DNA from: Flavobacteriaceae bacterium GF1
GTDB lineage: Bacteria > Bacteroidota > Bacteroidia > Flavobacteriales > Flavobacteriaceae
Length of the DNA stretch: 64,000 nt
NCBI GenBank assembly: GCA_009797885.1
Contig: WNKP01000016.1
Span: 53,797 to 117,796 of the forward strand
Direction of reading: 5' to 3'
The notes below the pieces were generated by a model. It saw only the letters and a list, made by a program, of their open reading frames with translations. It did no database searches and had not been told where the DNA came from. A program made the translations under genes and the position numbers. Positions 1-9,001 of the stretch are shown here, in pieces (position 1 is the stretch's first letter; each line of letters starts with the position of its first letter).

Positions 1-1182
1 AATCAAAGCTTCATCTATGTTCGCGTCTATGAACAGACCGGAATCGATGGGCGCTTTGAATTGAACGTGAATCAACTGAATTCGGTATTAAACCTAAATT
101 TGGATAAACATCCCAGTCCCGAGGATATAAGGCCTTTTGAAAAGCAGATCCAAGAATATATTTTGAGAAATACGGCTTTTTCGTCCATCCATGGCGCCCA
201 TGCCATTCTTTTTACGGGAGAGATAACCATGTTGAAGATCGGTTATGGATCATATGTTCAATTGTACTTTCATCTGGAGAATTCTGAGGTCCTACCTGAA
301 GAAATTGAAGTTACCCATGGTGTTTTCATTGAAGAAAACAGGGGCCACAGGAATTTTTTGACCATGGAGTACAACTGGAAGGCAGGGCTGATAAATAACG
401 AAGCCGTTTTTGCACTTGATTTTACCGAAGGGAATACCACGAAAACCTGGGACTTATCGGATAGGTCCACCTGGAATGGATTTATGGCCATGATCAAACA
501 AGGGGTATGGCACATATGGATCGGTTTGGACCATATTTTATTTTTAGTGGCACTGATCCTACCATCCGTAGTACGGAGAAAGCAACGCGAGAAACAGCAT
601 CCCGAATCACAATCCAAAGCTAAATTTGACATCTGGGGCTGGGTTCCCGTGGACAACTTCAAATCGGCTTTTTGGTATATCATTAAAATCGTTACTTTCT
701 TTACCATTGCCCATACCATAACATTGAGTTTGGCCTCCTTGCAGATTATCGTATTGCCGTCACGTATTGTGGAAACTGTTATCGCATTTTCCATTGGACT
801 TGCCGCTTTTCACAATATTCGACCTATTTTTAAGGGTAGGGACTGGGTTATTGCATTTATCTTTGGATTGTTCCATGGCTTCGGATTTGCCAGTGTCCTT
901 GGGGATTTGGGCTTTAACGGAGAGCACCTTGTACTCTCTTTATTAGGTTTTAATATAGGTGTGGAAATAGGTCAAGTGGTAATTATTGCCGCAATCTTTC
1001 CCTTTCTATTTTTGATCAGAAAACGAAAACTGTATCCAAAGTTTTTGGTCTTTATGTCGGTTTTACTCATTCTAATGTCCTTAAATTGGATATTGGAACG
1101 GGGTTTTGAGATAGATTTTGGAGTAGACCATTTTATAAGAAAAGTAAGGTTTGAATTGGCAAGATGGTTTGGCATCCGATAA
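1..1182 (+). CDS. HupE/UreJ-type membrane protein, 5' end outside window
   Basis: The frame is open from base 1, so the N-terminus lies outside the window; the first methionine-like codon (TTG at 61) is internal. The visible part has a soluble N-terminal half, then a helix with the HIWIGLDHILF motif (around 535) and about six further hydrophobic segments, including FHGFGFASVLGDLGF. This is the pattern of the HupE/UreJ_2 family seen in Bacteroidota. Some HupE/UreJ members are linked to nickel or cobalt uptake, but for this subfamily the substrate is unknown. The NRPS gene starts 77 bases downstream on the same strand; I see no functional link. Confidence 0.8.
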   Translation, partial: NQSFIYVRVYEQTGIDGRFELNVNQLNSVLNLNLDKHPSPEDIRPFEKQIQEYILRNTAFSSIHGAHAILFTGEITMLKIGYGSYVQLYFHLENSEVLPEEIEVTHGVFIEENRGHRNFLTMEYNWKAGLINNEAVFALDFTEGNTTKTWDLSDRSTWNGFMAMIKQGVWHIWIGLDHILFLVALILPSVVRRKQREKQHPESQSKAKFDIWGWVPVDNFKSAFWYIIKIVTFFTIAHTITLSLASLQIIVLPSRIVETVIAFSIGLAAFHNIRPIFKGRDWVIAFIFGLFHGFGFASVLGDLGFNGEHLVLSLLGFNIGVEIGQVVIIAAIFPFLFLIRKRKLYPKFLVFMSVLLILMSLNWILERGFEIDFGVDHFIRKVRFELARWFGIR

Positions 1183-1259
1183 TTTTGGATCGGACCGCCC
1201 CCAAACAACAAGTTTTCGTGCACTTAGGTGCAAAGGGAAAGAGCAATTAGAGGGATTTC

Positions 1260-4175
1260 ATGGAAAACAAATCATTATTAGATCAGTGGAAGGCTAAGAA
1301 GCAAAAGCAGAACCTAGATGGGAATAAAATCGGTAAGGCGCCCGAAGGGGCGGTCATACCCCTCTCAAGAAGTCAACAAAGACTTTGGTTCCTACAGCAA
1401 TTGCATCCAAATAGCCACGTGTATAACTATGCTGAAATCTACACTTTCACTGGGGCATTGGTAAAAAGCGCCCTTTTGGAAAGTATACGGTCCATCTTCA
1501 GTGAGAATGCTATTTTAAGGACTTACTACACCCTGGAAAATGGGGAACCACGGCAGCAAGTGAATAGCGATGCAGCCTTGAAAATTTCGCAGTACGATCT
1601 CACCAATCTGGAACCGGGTCAAAAAGAGGAAAAAAAGGAGGAAGTCTTCAAAAAGGACACCAACACCCATTTTGATTTAACACAAGCCCCTTTGGTTCGT
1701 GTTTCATTAATGAAATTATCGGACCAGGAACATATCCTTTTGGTGACCATGCACCACATTTTAACGGACAAATGGTCAATGGGGATTTTTAGGGCGCAAT
1801 TGGCAAAAAAGTACCTCCAGGCCATAAATGGGGAAATCCAAAATGAGAACTTGGAAATTCAATATACGGACTATGCGTATTGGCAAAAGGAAAATGGATT
1901 TCAACAAAGTCAAGTTGACTATTGGATGGAGAAATTGTCAGGCCCAATTCCAGAGTTGCATCTTCCCGTAGACAGATACCCGACAGTCCATCATTCATTC
2001 AATGGTAATTCACATACCCAAAACTTTTCCAAAAACCACTCGCAGGACATCTTAAAACTGGCAAAGGAACTGGAGGTTACCCCCTATGTTTTCTTCCTCA
2101 CTGCCTATTATATCCTATTGCATAAATATTCGGGACAGCAGGACATCCTGGTAGGTTCACCCATTTCAAACAGAAACGAACCTATTCTTGAAAACATGAT
2201 AGGTTTTTTTGATGAAACCATTGTCTTACGATCCAAAATGGACAGCTCCCTAACATTTAAACAATTGGTCGCTACGGTAAAGGAAAATACAATGAAGGCC
2301 TTTTCCAACAAGGATGTACCTTTCGATTTATTGGTAAAAAGACTAAAACCGGAGAGGTCCCTGGGGAGAAATCCATTCTTTAGATCCATGTTTATCTATC
2401 ACGCCGTTCCCGAAACCCCTTCCTTCGGTGACGACCTTAAACTGACCCATTCGTTTTTTGACAACAAGGTATCAAAGTTCGATTTGACCTTATATATTGC
2501 CAATGAAGATGATGTATTGTCCACTTCTTTTGAGTATTCCACCGACTTATTCGATACACAAACGATTGAACGGTTTCAAGGACACCTAAACGTTCTTTTG
2601 GAGAAAATTACCAAAGCACCGGACACGGCCATTTCTGAGTTGACTATCTTAACTCCCTGGGAAAAAGAGCTTTTTTTTCCCAAACCACTTTCGTCGATTG
2701 GTATATTCAATGCGTACAAAGGCATCCATGATGTTATATTGGAAAATGCCGAAACAAAAAGTCATGAAACGGCTGTGGCCTTCGGGGAGAAATCAATAAC
2801 CTATGGGGAACTGGGGAAAAGTGCGGAAAAGGTGGCTAGAGATCTCCTTAAGATAACGGAAGGTGAAAAGGGCATCATTGGATTATGTGCAGACCGATCC
2901 ATTGATATGATCGTAGGCCTCCTGGGCATTTTAAAAGCCGGATGTGCCTACCTTCCCATTGATCCCACCTATCCAAAACAACGGATTCATTTCATGTTAA
3001 CGGATGCTGGTGCCAATGTCGTTTTGGCCCAGGAATCCCTTAAACCCATCCTATCGGAATTTAAGGGACCCTTGGTCCCGCTGGACGTGGAAAACCATAA
3101 GGGTGATGGAGGTTCGGACAAGGTGAAATTTCCCGTAACGGAACGCAATGATTTGGCCTATATCATATACACGTCGGGAAGTACGGGCAAACCAAAGGGC
3201 GTTCCCATTTCCCATGGGAAGATCATAGGCTCCACGGAAGGAAGGCTGGAATTTTATCCCCAAAATCCGAAAACATTTTTATTGATGTCCTCCATTGCGT
3301 TCGATAGCTCAAAAGCCGGGATTTTCTGGACACTTTGTAGCGGTGGCAAGCTTGTGGTTGCCGAAAAGCATTTGGAGCAGGATATGGAAAAAGTAGGGGC
3401 CACACTTATCACGCACCAGGTCACCCATACCTTAATGCTACCTTCTTTATACGGATTGTTACTTGACCATCTAAGTCCACGACAATTACAAAGCCTTAAG
3501 ACGGTAATTGTGGCAGGAGAGTCTTGTTTGCCATCCGTATGCAAAAGCCATTTTGAAAAATTGCCCGGGGTTTCCCTTTATAATGAATATGGGCCAACGG
3601 AAACCACGGTATGGTGTATTGCCCATAAAATTGAACCAGAAGATGTAAACGGCAACATCCCAATAGGCAAGGCGGTGGCAAAATCCCGAATTTTGTTGTT
3701 GGATGACAACTTAAACCATGTGCCCTTTGGCGCTATTGGTGAAATTTATATTGGGGGCCCCGGATTGGCGTTGAGCTATCTAAACCGTCCCGAATTGTCC
3801 TCCAAAGCCTATATTGACCACCCCTTTGAAAAAGGTTCCAAACTTTACAAAACGGGGGATTTGGGAAGGTACACTGGTCAAGGGAATATCCTATTTTTGG
3901 GTAGGGCCGACCAACAGATCAAAATCAGGGGCCATCGTATTGAATTGGACGAAATAGAACGGGTCATTGATGAAAGTGGCCATGTGAAAAAGGTTGTACT
4001 GGCTATTGAAGAAAACAACGAAGGTGTTCCTTTTGATGATAAGGTCAGTGATTCCTCCAATTTATGGGCATATCTAACGAATCATTTGGCTGAGCGGGAT
4101 ATCAACGATCTATTGAAGTATATCGAAGCCTTGGATGAAAAGGAAAAACAGTATTTACTGAGTCAAATCCCATAA
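1260..4175 (+). CDS. NRPS: condensation plus truncated adenylation domain
   Basis: This 971-residue protein has a condensation domain (about 30-450) with the active-site motif HHILTD (His166, Asp170) and an adenylation domain (from about 500). Adenylation motifs seen are A3 YTSGSTGKPKG (about 633), A5 NEYGPTE (about 776), A7 YKTGDLGRY and A8 IKIRGHRIELDEIE (about 888-901). The chain ends about 70 residues after A8. The catalytic-lysine motif A10, the carrier domain and any release domain are missing; they are found in the protein at 4986-6323. My by-eye ten-residue substrate code is D-S-A-M-I-A-E-V-W-K, with the last K supplied by the other protein; I assign no substrate. The N-terminal condensation domain suggests it receives an acyl or peptidyl donor. 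Confidence 0.9.
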   Translation: MENKSLLDQWKAKKQKQNLDGNKIGKAPEGAVIPLSRSQQRLWFLQQLHPNSHVYNYAEIYTFTGALVKSALLESIRSIFSENAILRTYYTLENGEPRQQVNSDAALKISQYDLTNLEPGQKEEKKEEVFKKDTNTHFDLTQAPLVRVSLMKLSDQEHILLVTMHHILTDKWSMGIFRAQLAKKYLQAINGEIQNENLEIQYTDYAYWQKENGFQQSQVDYWMEKLSGPIPELHLPVDRYPTVHHSFNGNSHTQNFSKNHSQDILKLAKELEVTPYVFFLTAYYILLHKYSGQQDILVGSPISNRNEPILENMIGFFDETIVLRSKMDSSLTFKQLVATVKENTMKAFSNKDVPFDLLVKRLKPERSLGRNPFFRSMFIYHAVPETPSFGDDLKLTHSFFDNKVSKFDLTLYIANEDDVLSTSFEYSTDLFDTQTIERFQGHLNVLLEKITKAPDTAISELTILTPWEKELFFPKPLSSIGIFNAYKGIHDVILENAETKSHETAVAFGEKSITYGELGKSAEKVARDLLKITEGEKGIIGLCADRSIDMIVGLLGILKAGCAYLPIDPTYPKQRIHFMLTDAGANVVLAQESLKPILSEFKGPLVPLDVENHKGDGGSDKVKFPVTERNDLAYIIYTSGSTGKPKGVPISHGKIIGSTEGRLEFYPQNPKTFLLMSSIAFDSSKAGIFWTLCSGGKLVVAEKHLEQDMEKVGATLITHQVTHTLMLPSLYGLLLDHLSPRQLQSLKTVIVAGESCLPSVCKSHFEKLPGVSLYNEYGPTETTVWCIAHKIEPEDVNGNIPIGKAVAKSRILLLDDNLNHVPFGAIGEIYIGGPGLALSYLNRPELSSKAYIDHPFEKGSKLYKTGDLGRYTGQGNILFLGRADQQIKIRGHRIELDEIERVIDESGHVKKVVLAIEENNEGVPFDDKVSDSSNLWAYLTNHLAERDINDLLKYIEALDEKEKQYLLSQIP

Positions 4176-4197
4176 AATGGCCTTATAAACTTCAAAA

Positions 4198-4986
4198 ATG
4201 AAAAAGCTTAAACGATCCAATGACTTTGAAATAAACCTTGTTCTAAAGAACGAAGGTTTTATTGCCCCTCCAAGGGAAGCACAACGAAATGCGGTGGTCA
4301 ACAGGGCCCTAAAAGAGTTTGTGGCAGATTTGAATGCACTTCATGAACAGACCAAACGCTTTGTCCCTGGAAAAACACCGGACTACATTTCAGATGATCG
4401 GGAGCAGAAGGTATTGGATGACAATGAAATCATGGAAGACTGGCTCATTCCCGTAATGCAGGTCATGGCCAATGTGATCTGTGACAAAGGGGGGGATATC
4501 CTTGAAATTGGTTTTGGTAGGGGCATATCTGCGGATATGATACAGCAGCATGCCATCCAATCCCATACCATAATCGAATGCAACGATGCGGTAGTCGCCA
4601 AATACCACAAATGGACGGACAAGTACCCGGGGAGGGACATCAGATTGGTCCATGGGCTATGGCAGGACACCATTCAAAATTTGGATCTTTTTGATGGTAT
4701 TTTCTTTCACACCTATCCCTTGAACGAAGATGAATATATGCGCTACGTAAATGCAAGCATTACATTTGCCGAGCATTTCTTTTCCCATGCGGCACAACAT
4801 TTAAAGCCTGGAGGTGCATTTACCTATTTCTCAAACGAAATCCATTCTTTGAGCAGGGAACACCAACGGCTATTGCTCAATCATTTTTCCTCATTTTCGG
4901 TACAAATTGTACCTCTTGTGATGCCCGAAGATGTTATTGACACTTGGTGGGCCGATAGTATTGCCGTTGTTAAAGCCATTAAATAA
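4198..4986 (+). CDS. SAM methyltransferase resembling guanidinoacetate methyltransferase
   Basis: The 262-residue product is a class I SAM-dependent methyltransferase. Motif I is ILEIGFGRGISAD (101-113), followed by IIECND (125-130), GLW (153-155), DGIFFHTYPL (166-175) and LKPGGAFTY (202-210). The IIECND, GLW and DGI..TYPL series matches the guanidinoacetate/arginine N-methyltransferase group. The gene starts 22 bases after the first NRPS gene, and its stop overlaps the start of the second (TAATG), so the three are probably translated together. Its place in the gene order equals the place where fused NRPSs carry a methyltransferase insert, between A8 and A10. N-methylation of the loaded amino acid is the likely role; that is inference. 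Confidence 0.8.
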   Translation: MKKLKRSNDFEINLVLKNEGFIAPPREAQRNAVVNRALKEFVADLNALHEQTKRFVPGKTPDYISDDREQKVLDDNEIMEDWLIPVMQVMANVICDKGGDILEIGFGRGISADMIQQHAIQSHTIIECNDAVVAKYHKWTDKYPGRDIRLVHGLWQDTIQNLDLFDGIFFHTYPLNEDEYMRYVNASITFAEHFFSHAAQHLKPGGAFTYFSNEIHSLSREHQRLLLNHFSSFSVQIVPLVMPEDVIDTWWADSIAVVKAIK

Positions 4987-6323
4987 TGAATCCGTCCTTA
5001 GAAGAAAGAATACAAAAACTCACCGAAGACGATCGCAAACTTCTGCTCCATCGCCTGGAAGGCATATTCAACACACCTAAAGAACAACTGGACCCCAAAA
5101 GTTCAAAAAAAATAGTGGCCTATATGCAGGTAGCGGAGAATTTTGACATGGATACCTTTAAATACCATGTTAAGCGCACCCTTCCGGAATATATGGTTCC
5201 CTCGGTTTACCACCTGGTACCAAATGTCCCGCTTTTACCCAATGGTAAAGCCGATAAAAATGCCTTGAAAGAAATGGTCGCCGAAGCTGACGATTTGGAA
5301 ACTGATTTTGTGGCACCTAAATCCGATGTTCAAAAACAATTGGTCTCCATTTGGGAGGAAATCCTCAATTTTTCCCCTATCAGTATCCACGACAATTTCT
5401 TTGAAATTGGTGGGGATTCCATATTGAGTATCCAGGTGATATCCAAAGCCAGAAACCTGGGCATCATGCTTTCGGCCAATCAATTGTTCGAGCATCAGAC
5501 CATTGCTGAATTGGATGAGCTATTGTCCAGGGAAAAGAAAGCCAAGGTTGATAAAACGTTTGATTACATTACGGTCATTAGAAAAGGAGGAAACAAAAGG
5601 CCTTTGTTCTGTATCCACTCTGGGGGCGGACATGTTTTTTTCTACCACCTGCTCGCAAAATACATACGACCCGATCGTCCAATCTATGCCATTCAGCCAA
5701 GCGGATTATACAAGAAACAAAAAATCCATGCCAATATTGAAGAAATGACCCTGGACTATCTAAAGGCCATTAAGGATATTCAACCACAAGGTCCCTATAA
5801 TGTTTTGGTACATTGTTTCAGTACTTCGGTGGGACATGAAATGGCCATACAACTATCAAAGACCAAGGAAAAAATCAACATAATTGTCGCGGATAACATG
5901 GCCTCTCCATGGAAAGCCACCTCCCCAGACGTATTAAAGGTTCGTATTTTCTCCTTCATCAGAAGATTGTTCCGGTCACCGCTCAAAACCATCAAACTTT
6001 TCTTGCAAGAAAGACGTTATCTTATAGAGCCCTTAAAGGTTAAATGGTTTGGCAAAGAATATGAGAAGGAACTTGAAAGACTGAAATCCAATCTAAGAAA
6101 GATAAGTCTTGATTATGAATGGAAGAATCGGCACGATGGCCATGTATCTTTATTATTGACCAATAAGCCAGACAAACAGTTCCAGGATTTGATTGTCAAC
6201 TCATGGAAGAACCTTGCCCTTGGCGGGGTAAAGGTATATCCCACAAAAGGGGAACATACGACGCTATTTGAAGAGCCGGATGTCCAATTTGTGTCTGAAC
6301 AAATAGATAATGCCATGCAATAA
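4986..6323 (+). CDS. NRPS: adenylation C-terminal part, carrier domain and Cys-type thioesterase
   Basis: Residues 40-95 are the end of an adenylation domain, with LPEYMVPS and the A10 motif LPNGKADK (84-91) holding the catalytic lysine. A carrier domain follows, with phosphopantetheine site GGDSILS (Ser145). A thioesterase occupies about 196-445. Where type I thioesterases read G-x-S-x-G, this one reads V-H-C-F-S, placing Cys277 (codon 5814-5816) at the nucleophile; Asp303 and His424 (GEHTTLFEEP) fit the rest of the triad. The N-terminus has a linker helix (EERIQKLTEDDRKLLLHRL) similar in pattern to the C-terminal tail of the first NRPS protein (IEALDEKEKQYLLSQI). The two proteins must associate to form a working adenylation domain. 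Confidence 0.88.
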   Translation: MNPSLEERIQKLTEDDRKLLLHRLEGIFNTPKEQLDPKSSKKIVAYMQVAENFDMDTFKYHVKRTLPEYMVPSVYHLVPNVPLLPNGKADKNALKEMVAEADDLETDFVAPKSDVQKQLVSIWEEILNFSPISIHDNFFEIGGDSILSIQVISKARNLGIMLSANQLFEHQTIAELDELLSREKKAKVDKTFDYITVIRKGGNKRPLFCIHSGGGHVFFYHLLAKYIRPDRPIYAIQPSGLYKKQKIHANIEEMTLDYLKAIKDIQPQGPYNVLVHCFSTSVGHEMAIQLSKTKEKINIIVADNMASPWKATSPDVLKVRIFSFIRRLFRSPLKTIKLFLQERRYLIEPLKVKWFGKEYEKELERLKSNLRKISLDYEWKNRHDGHVSLLLTNKPDKQFQDLIVNSWKNLALGGVKVYPTKGEHTTLFEEPDVQFVSEQIDNAMQ

Positions 6324-6340
6324 CCCATAACCCAATTTTG

Positions 6341-7042
6341 ATGCAAGAGCCCAATACCCATGAAGCACACATTTGGTCCATTAATATGGACCAGGTTACC
6401 ATAAAAACATTGCAACACTTTTATAATACCCTTTCCCTTGACGAACAACAGCGGGTCTCAAAATTTAAATTCGTAAAAGATCGAACGACCTTTACCATAG
6501 CGCGGGCTTCGCTTAGAACACTATCCGGCAAATACCTCAATATGGAACCAAAGGAAATCATGTTTCATTATGGGAAATTTGGAAAGCCACAATTTCATCA
6601 TTCCACTTCACTAAAGTTCAATGTTTCCCATTCTGGAAATAATGTGATCATAGGTTTTGTCCAAGATTATGATATGGGGGTGGATGTAGAAGAAATTAAA
6701 GACAACCCGGACCTATTGGACATCGCAAAACAATTCTTCTCAAAATCGGAAGTAGCAGCTTTGGAAGAAATTCCAACAGCCGATCGGTACAATGCATTTT
6801 ATCGTTGTTGGACCCGCAAAGAAGCTTTTATAAAAGCCAAAGGAAATGGTCTTTCCTATCCCTTGGATTCCTTTTCCGTTTCACTTGACCATAATTCAGA
6901 AGCGAAACTTGAAAGTCTTGACTCCGATCCAAAAGAGAAAAATACGTGGAACATGTTCTCGTTCAAACCCCATGAGAACTACATCGCTGCCATGGCAGTT
7001 CAAGGAAACGTGAACGCATTCAAGGTAATGGAATGGTCGTAA
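6341..7042 (+). CDS. Sfp-type 4'-phosphopantetheinyl transferase
   Basis: The 233-residue protein has the family motifs MGVDVEEI (about 112-119 of the product) and WTRKEAFIKAKG (about 157-168), plus the upstream FNVSHSG segment. It would transfer phosphopantetheine from coenzyme A to Ser145 of the carrier domain encoded 18 bases upstream. The ATG at 6341 is preferred to the TTG one codon earlier. Its place at the end of the NRPS operon supports a dedicated activating enzyme. Confidence 0.93.
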   Translation: MQEPNTHEAHIWSINMDQVTIKTLQHFYNTLSLDEQQRVSKFKFVKDRTTFTIARASLRTLSGKYLNMEPKEIMFHYGKFGKPQFHHSTSLKFNVSHSGNNVIIGFVQDYDMGVDVEEIKDNPDLLDIAKQFFSKSEVAALEEIPTADRYNAFYRCWTRKEAFIKAKGNGLSYPLDSFSVSLDHNSEAKLESLDSDPKEKNTWNMFSFKPHENYIAAMAVQGNVNAFKVMEWS

Positions 7043-7111
7043 ATTGAACGGATGAAGTCTGGACGACCCAAGTACTATTGTTACCATCCTGCTGTTCACC
7101 CCAACGATTTA

Positions 7112-7136
7112 GGTTGACTACCTTAACGCGTCAACC
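7112..7136. terminator. Small inverted repeat between convergent genes
   Basis: GGTTGAC (7112-7118) and GTCAACC (7130-7136) form a 7-bp stem with an 11-base loop between the convergent NRPS operon and the phosphoesterase gene. There is no clear T-run, so it is a weak terminator candidate. Confidence 0.25.
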
Positions 7137-7217
7137 AAATGCCAAAACGTTTCCTCCCAGTACATTCAAGGAAAGGAGATATTCGCCAATTGCCCCAATA
7201 AAACGGGGAAAGCCGCT

Positions 7218-8801
7218 TTATTGCGTTTTAAAGGTTGCCGTAGGTGACCAATCGCTCCAATTTAAGTATTGATCGCGATAACGGACTCTCCAAAAGTACT
7301 GGGTGCTTTTCTCCAATCTTTTGGTCGGTTCATCCGTCAGGTCATCATTTTGTTGTCTATTCTCCTTGTAGTACCAGTTTTCATATTGTTTCCAACTATC
7401 CAATACCAATGCTTCAAAAGAAGGATCCGTACTTACCTGCCAATGTGAAGCCGCATGAAAAGCACTTTCAAAATCACTTTTGAATGGCTTCGCCCTAAGC
7501 AAAGCCCCAGTTATTTCAACCACTTTGCCATTGGTAGGTGATAGACCGTTTGGGGTATTTGGCTTTTTTTCTTTCTTAAATATGGTGATGCTATCCGTCA
7601 GCAAATTGTTCCTGAACATGGCTTCGTTGCCCCTACTTACCCGTTTTAAGGTCATTTTTGCGTTTTGCGGATCGGTATTGTTCACCTCAACCATGACAAA
7701 ACCGTAATCGTCATCACTAAAGGTAAATTCGTCATAATCACGACCTTCAAACTCACCCCAATTGTCGATGGCCCCACCAGCTGTGGCAACATTGACCCAA
7801 AGATGTTTATGGTCCCGTGATTGTCCCCTGGAATACGCATGGGTATGACCAAAGAAATGTAGGCTGGGCTTCCCGGTTTTTGTAGTGAATTCCTCCAACA
7901 TTTTTACCACTTTGCCGGTAGATTCGCTTTCTCCCGGCAACCAAAACTCGGATTTATGGGGATGGTGCAATTGGGCAAAAACAAAATCAATTTTTTGGTT
8001 TTTAGCGGTTTTGTCCAATACTTCTTTAAGCCACTCCCTTTGTTCCCTTAAATCGTCATAACCTTCATTGGAATTTAATCCTATGATTCGAATATTGCCA
8101 TAATCCTTATACCACCAATGTTCTGCATAGGCAGGATCACCATTTTCCGGTAAGCTGAAATATTTAAAATAATACAATGAATTACGTTCGTGATTACCCA
8201 AAACCGGATACACTGGAACTTTGGCGAAGAGACCTTCCGCCGGATTAAAAAAGTGTTCTTTCCACTGGTAATATTTGCTCCCATTTTCGACCAAATCCCC
8301 TGGTATCATGACCAACGCCAGGTTGTCCTGGATTTCCCCGCCGTAATGGGACTTCAAAAACGGCAGTATCCCATCATTGACGATCTCCCTGAACTTCCCC
8401 GGATAGTTCCGATCATACTGAATATCGCTCATCGCCAACAAATTGAAGGATTCATTGTCCTCGGCAAAAGGTGGGGTTCTGAATTGAAAAATAGCTGAGA
8501 CGGCATTTGCCGTTCGCACCCTATAGTAATATTCCGTAAACCGCTTTAAACCTGTCAACCGTACTTCATGGATTCTAGAAGGACCGTAATTGACCGCATA
8601 GGATTTCCCCGATGTTTCCTTGCCAAACTTTGGGGTTGGTCCCCATTCCACAATACTTTCCCCTCCCTGATTGGTTTCCCAAAGAATTCTGATGTTGGTC
8701 GGTTCAGCATCCTGTAGATACGGGCGAATTAAAAATTCTGTCTTTTGTTGGGCCTGTATTGTTAGCGACATAAACGCTAAAAGGAAGATTGTTTTTTTCA
8801 T
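7218..8801 (-). CDS. Secreted metallophosphoesterase (purple acid phosphatase-like)
   Basis: The 527-residue protein starts with a signal peptide (MKKTIFLLAFMSLTIQAQ). An N-terminal fibronectin-like domain (about 20-115) precedes a calcineurin-like phosphoesterase core. Metal-site motifs are SDIQYDRNY, PGDLVENG, LGNHERN, QLHHPH and FFGHTHAYSRG. The C-terminal about 100 residues form another Fn3-like segment ending TATFKTQ. This order is typical of bacterial purple acid phosphatase-like proteins. It is the last minus-strand gene of the locus containing sigma factor, FecR, SusC, SusD and the phosphodiesterase/phosphatase fusion, which suggests extracellular or periplasmic phosphate release. The exact substrate is unknown. 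Confidence 0.85.
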   Translation of the reverse strand: MKKTIFLLAFMSLTIQAQQKTEFLIRPYLQDAEPTNIRILWETNQGGESIVEWGPTPKFGKETSGKSYAVNYGPSRIHEVRLTGLKRFTEYYYRVRTANAVSAIFQFRTPPFAEDNESFNLLAMSDIQYDRNYPGKFREIVNDGILPFLKSHYGGEIQDNLALVMIPGDLVENGSKYYQWKEHFFNPAEGLFAKVPVYPVLGNHERNSLYYFKYFSLPENGDPAYAEHWWYKDYGNIRIIGLNSNEGYDDLREQREWLKEVLDKTAKNQKIDFVFAQLHHPHKSEFWLPGESESTGKVVKMLEEFTTKTGKPSLHFFGHTHAYSRGQSRDHKHLWVNVATAGGAIDNWGEFEGRDYDEFTFSDDDYGFVMVEVNNTDPQNAKMTLKRVSRGNEAMFRNNLLTDSITIFKKEKKPNTPNGLSPTNGKVVEITGALLRAKPFKSDFESAFHAASHWQVSTDPSFEALVLDSWKQYENWYYKENRQQNDDLTDEPTKRLEKSTQYFWRVRYRDQYLNWSDWSPTATFKTQ

Positions 8802-9001
8802 TAGGCAATATTATGTGTTTTTAAAAAAGATCCATTTAAAATGGAAAGCGCCTAATGTAGCTCTTCCCGTGCAATGCTCAAGGTTGGGATAATGGTTTAT
8901 CGGGTCCTGGCACTGCAGATTTTACAATTATTCCAACAAGCCCTATTCCCTACGTAGAAAAACGGTGTTCTTTTGAAGGTTTTGGACCCAGAGCCATCAA
9001 G

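Noticed and set aside
270..794. Long minus-strand open frame inside the HupE/UreJ gene
   Set aside because: It is a shadow of the real gene, with no motif or start context.
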